Origin: Planctomycetota bacterium
Lineage (GTDB): Bacteria; Planctomycetota; OFTM77
Direction of reading: 5' to 3'
NCBI GenBank assembly: GCA_029260795.1
Contig: JAJDCO010000149.1
Location: 195,814-259,813, forward strand
DNA length: 64,000 nucleotides
Of this stretch, positions 62,660 to 64,000 are shown one piece after another; position 1 is the stretch's first letter; every line of letters starts with the position of its first letter. The notes below the pieces were generated by a model that saw only the letters and a program-made list of their open reading frames with translations, searched no databases and was not told the origin of the DNA. A program made the position numbers and the translations under genes.

Positions 62660-64000
62660 ATGATATCGATCGCGTTCTGGATTTCGTTGGGATGGGCTGC
62701 CGCGATCTCGGGCTCGGACTGGGGCAGCTTCCGTGGGCCACAAGGCTCGGGCATCGTCGAGGTCGAGAACCTGGTCGATTCATTCGCACCCGAGAATGTC
62801 GGCTGGAAGATCGAGATCGGCCCCGGTTACTCGTCACCGGTCATGAGCGAGACGCACGTCTTCGTGACCGCGTTCGAAGGCCTCGAGCCAGCGACCTTCG
62901 CCTTCGATCGCAAGACCGGACAGCGCGCTTGGAAGACCACCGCGCCTCGCAAGCTCGAGAGCCCCTACCGGGGCATGAATACTCCCGTCTCGTCGACTCC
63001 GGCGACCGACGGTGAACGAGTCTACTGCTACTACCTCGACTTCGGCTTGGTGTGCCACGAGGCGAGCACGGGCAAGGTTCTCTGGACGCACGAGATCGAC
63101 TCGTTGCGGATCCCGCACGGCATGTCCTCCTCGCCCGTCATCGCGGACGACACGCTCCTGCTCCAATGCGATCAGGACGCCGGCTCCTACTTGCTGGCGA
63201 TGAACAAGGTCGATGGCAAAGTGATTTGGACGGTCGAGCGTCCGGGCGTCACGCACGGCTACTCGACACCGGTCGTGTATCGACCCGAGAAGGGCCCGGC
63301 CGAGGTGATCCTCTCCGGTGCCTACCAGCTCGTCGGCTACTCCCTCAGCGAAGGTAAGAAGCTGTGGTGGATGGACGGCATGTGCTGGATGCCGATGGCG
63401 ATGCCGACGGTCTCGGGCGACACCTTGTTCGTCAGCTCCGCGATGTCTTCGCCAGCCGAGTTCGGTGCTCCGAGCTTCGACGGCACCTTCGAGGAAGCGC
63501 TCGCCGAAAAGGACTCGAACGAGGACGGCAAGATCGCCAAGTCCGAGTGGCAGGATCGTGGCCTGGCCCAGCTCTGGTTCATCTACGACCTCGACGGGGA
63601 CGGCCTGTTGGGCAAGGAGGACTGGCAGTACGCTCAGGCCCGCAAGCGCGCGCTCGGAGGGACCTTTGCCGTCCAGCTCGGCGGTCGCGGCAACGTCTCC
63701 GAAACGCACCTGAAGTGGAAGTACGACGACACCCGGGGGCAGTCGGGTGCGCCGTCGCCCCTCGTCTACAAAGGCTCCGTCTATCTCATCAAGGACGGTG
63801 GCGTGCTGACGACGCTCGATGCCGAGACCGGCGAGGTCGTCAAGCAGGCCCGGGTCGGGCAGCCGGCGACCTACTCCGCCTCGCCGATCGGTGCTCAGGG
63901 CAAGGTGATCCTGGCGAGCGGAGCGGGACAGATCATCGTCCTCGAGGCCGGCAATGAGTGGAAGGAGCTCGGCAGCTGGGAGCTCGATGGCGATCTCTGG
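62660..64000 (+). CDS. PQQ-type beta-propeller protein with inserted EF-hands (runs off window end)
   Basis: First 447 residues of a longer protein. AGGAG lies 9 bases before the ATG at 62660. A signal peptide is followed by PQQ/BamB-like blades: DWGSFRGPQGSGIVEVENLV, LEPATFAFDRKTGQRAWKTT, HEASTGKVLWTHEIDS, LLAMNKVDGKVIWTVER and TTLDAETGEVVKQ. Between blades, at 285-296 and 310-321, are two complete EF-hand loops, DSNEDGKIAKSE and DLDGDGLLGKED, so the domain is likely calcium-binding. Periplasmic or secreted; substrate unknown. Confidence 0.85.
   Translation, partial: MISIAFWISLGWAAAISGSDWGSFRGPQGSGIVEVENLVDSFAPENVGWKIEIGPGYSSPVMSETHVFVTAFEGLEPATFAFDRKTGQRAWKTTAPRKLESPYRGMNTPVSSTPATDGERVYCYYLDFGLVCHEASTGKVLWTHEIDSLRIPHGMSSSPVIADDTLLLQCDQDAGSYLLAMNKVDGKVIWTVERPGVTHGYSTPVVYRPEKGPAEVILSGAYQLVGYSLSEGKKLWWMDGMCWMPMAMPTVSGDTLFVSSAMSSPAEFGAPSFDGTFEEALAEKDSNEDGKIAKSEWQDRGLAQLWFIYDLDGDGLLGKEDWQYAQARKRALGGTFAVQLGGRGNVSETHLKWKYDDTRGQSGAPSPLVYKGSVYLIKDGGVLTTLDAETGEVVKQARVGQPATYSASPIGAQGKVILASGAGQIIVLEAGNEWKELGSWELDGDLW

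Overview
This window is GC-rich, gene-dense bacterial chromosome with short intergenic gaps and many ATGA-type stop/start overlaps. I infer the phylum Planctomycetota. The reasons are a Planctomycete-cytochrome-c DUF1549/DUF1553 protein followed directly by a Tat-exported DUF1501 protein, three secreted sulfatases, relics of planctomycete-style Ser/Thr kinases, and many large secreted beta-propeller, SBBP and Ig-like proteins. No rRNA, tRNA, CRISPR array, phage, transposase or integrase was recognised. Start codons are ATG, GTG and TTG, usually behind AGGAG-like ribosome binding sites. Two or three sigma-70-like promoters with 17-bp spacers are readable.

Layout. 1-10.5 kb: start of a secreted protein, an Ig-like/lactonase-type lipoprotein, a MarR regulator overlapping a small zinc-ribbon protein, an MBL hydrolase, a DsbA-type isomerase, a translationally coupled trio of lipoproteins (one cupredoxin-like, two GNA1162/DUF799-like), an alpha/beta hydrolase-OsmC fusion and a DUF4287/DUF5655 protein. 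10.9-17.3 kb: an NhaC-type antiporter, a TAXI solute-binding protein coupled to a methyltransferase, and a DUF2891/lipoprotein pair. 17.5-27.6 kb: the DUF1549/1553-DUF1501 pair, a repeat-rich gap, a DUF2330 pair, an esterase, a TPR protein and an exported EEP-family phosphodiesterase. 27.2-32.4 kb: an operon of an Ig-like/LVIVD protein, a beta-propeller with a histidine-rich repeat insertion and a small membrane protein, then a zinc-ribbon membrane protein. 32.6-38.7 kb: fused relics of a kinase and a HAF-like protein, folB, and a run of small metabolic or unknown genes, a double-CGWC thioredoxin protein and an endonuclease-III-like Fe-S glycosylase. 39-41.6 kb: a large SBBP surface protein. 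41.7-46.8 kb: a five-gene zinc-type uptake operon reading leftward, divergent from a sulfatase across an array of ACGTTCC sites. 47-53.2 kb: three sulfatases and a methyltransferase. 53.6-64 kb: a CPA2 antiporter, a secreted EndA-type nuclease with duplicated FN3 and lamin-tail-like modules, a CehA/McbA PHP hydrolase, a kinase N-lobe relic, a small BON-like protein and a PQQ beta-propeller with inserted EF-hands that runs off the end.

The most interesting points are: (1) the metal-uptake operon, whose permease carries a C-terminal HEAT domain, whose first gene encodes a small secreted His/Cys protein, and whose upstream region holds a tandem array of candidate operators; (2) two complementary, non-overlapping halves of Ser/Thr kinases 29 kb apart, one fused end-to-end with a relic of a different gene on the opposite strand; (3) several families of short palindromic intergenic repeats, some copies exact over tens of kilobases; (4) the His-rich repeat inserted in a beta-propeller. 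No complete, obviously new defence or mobile system was found. Family assignments come from reading motifs, without a database search.
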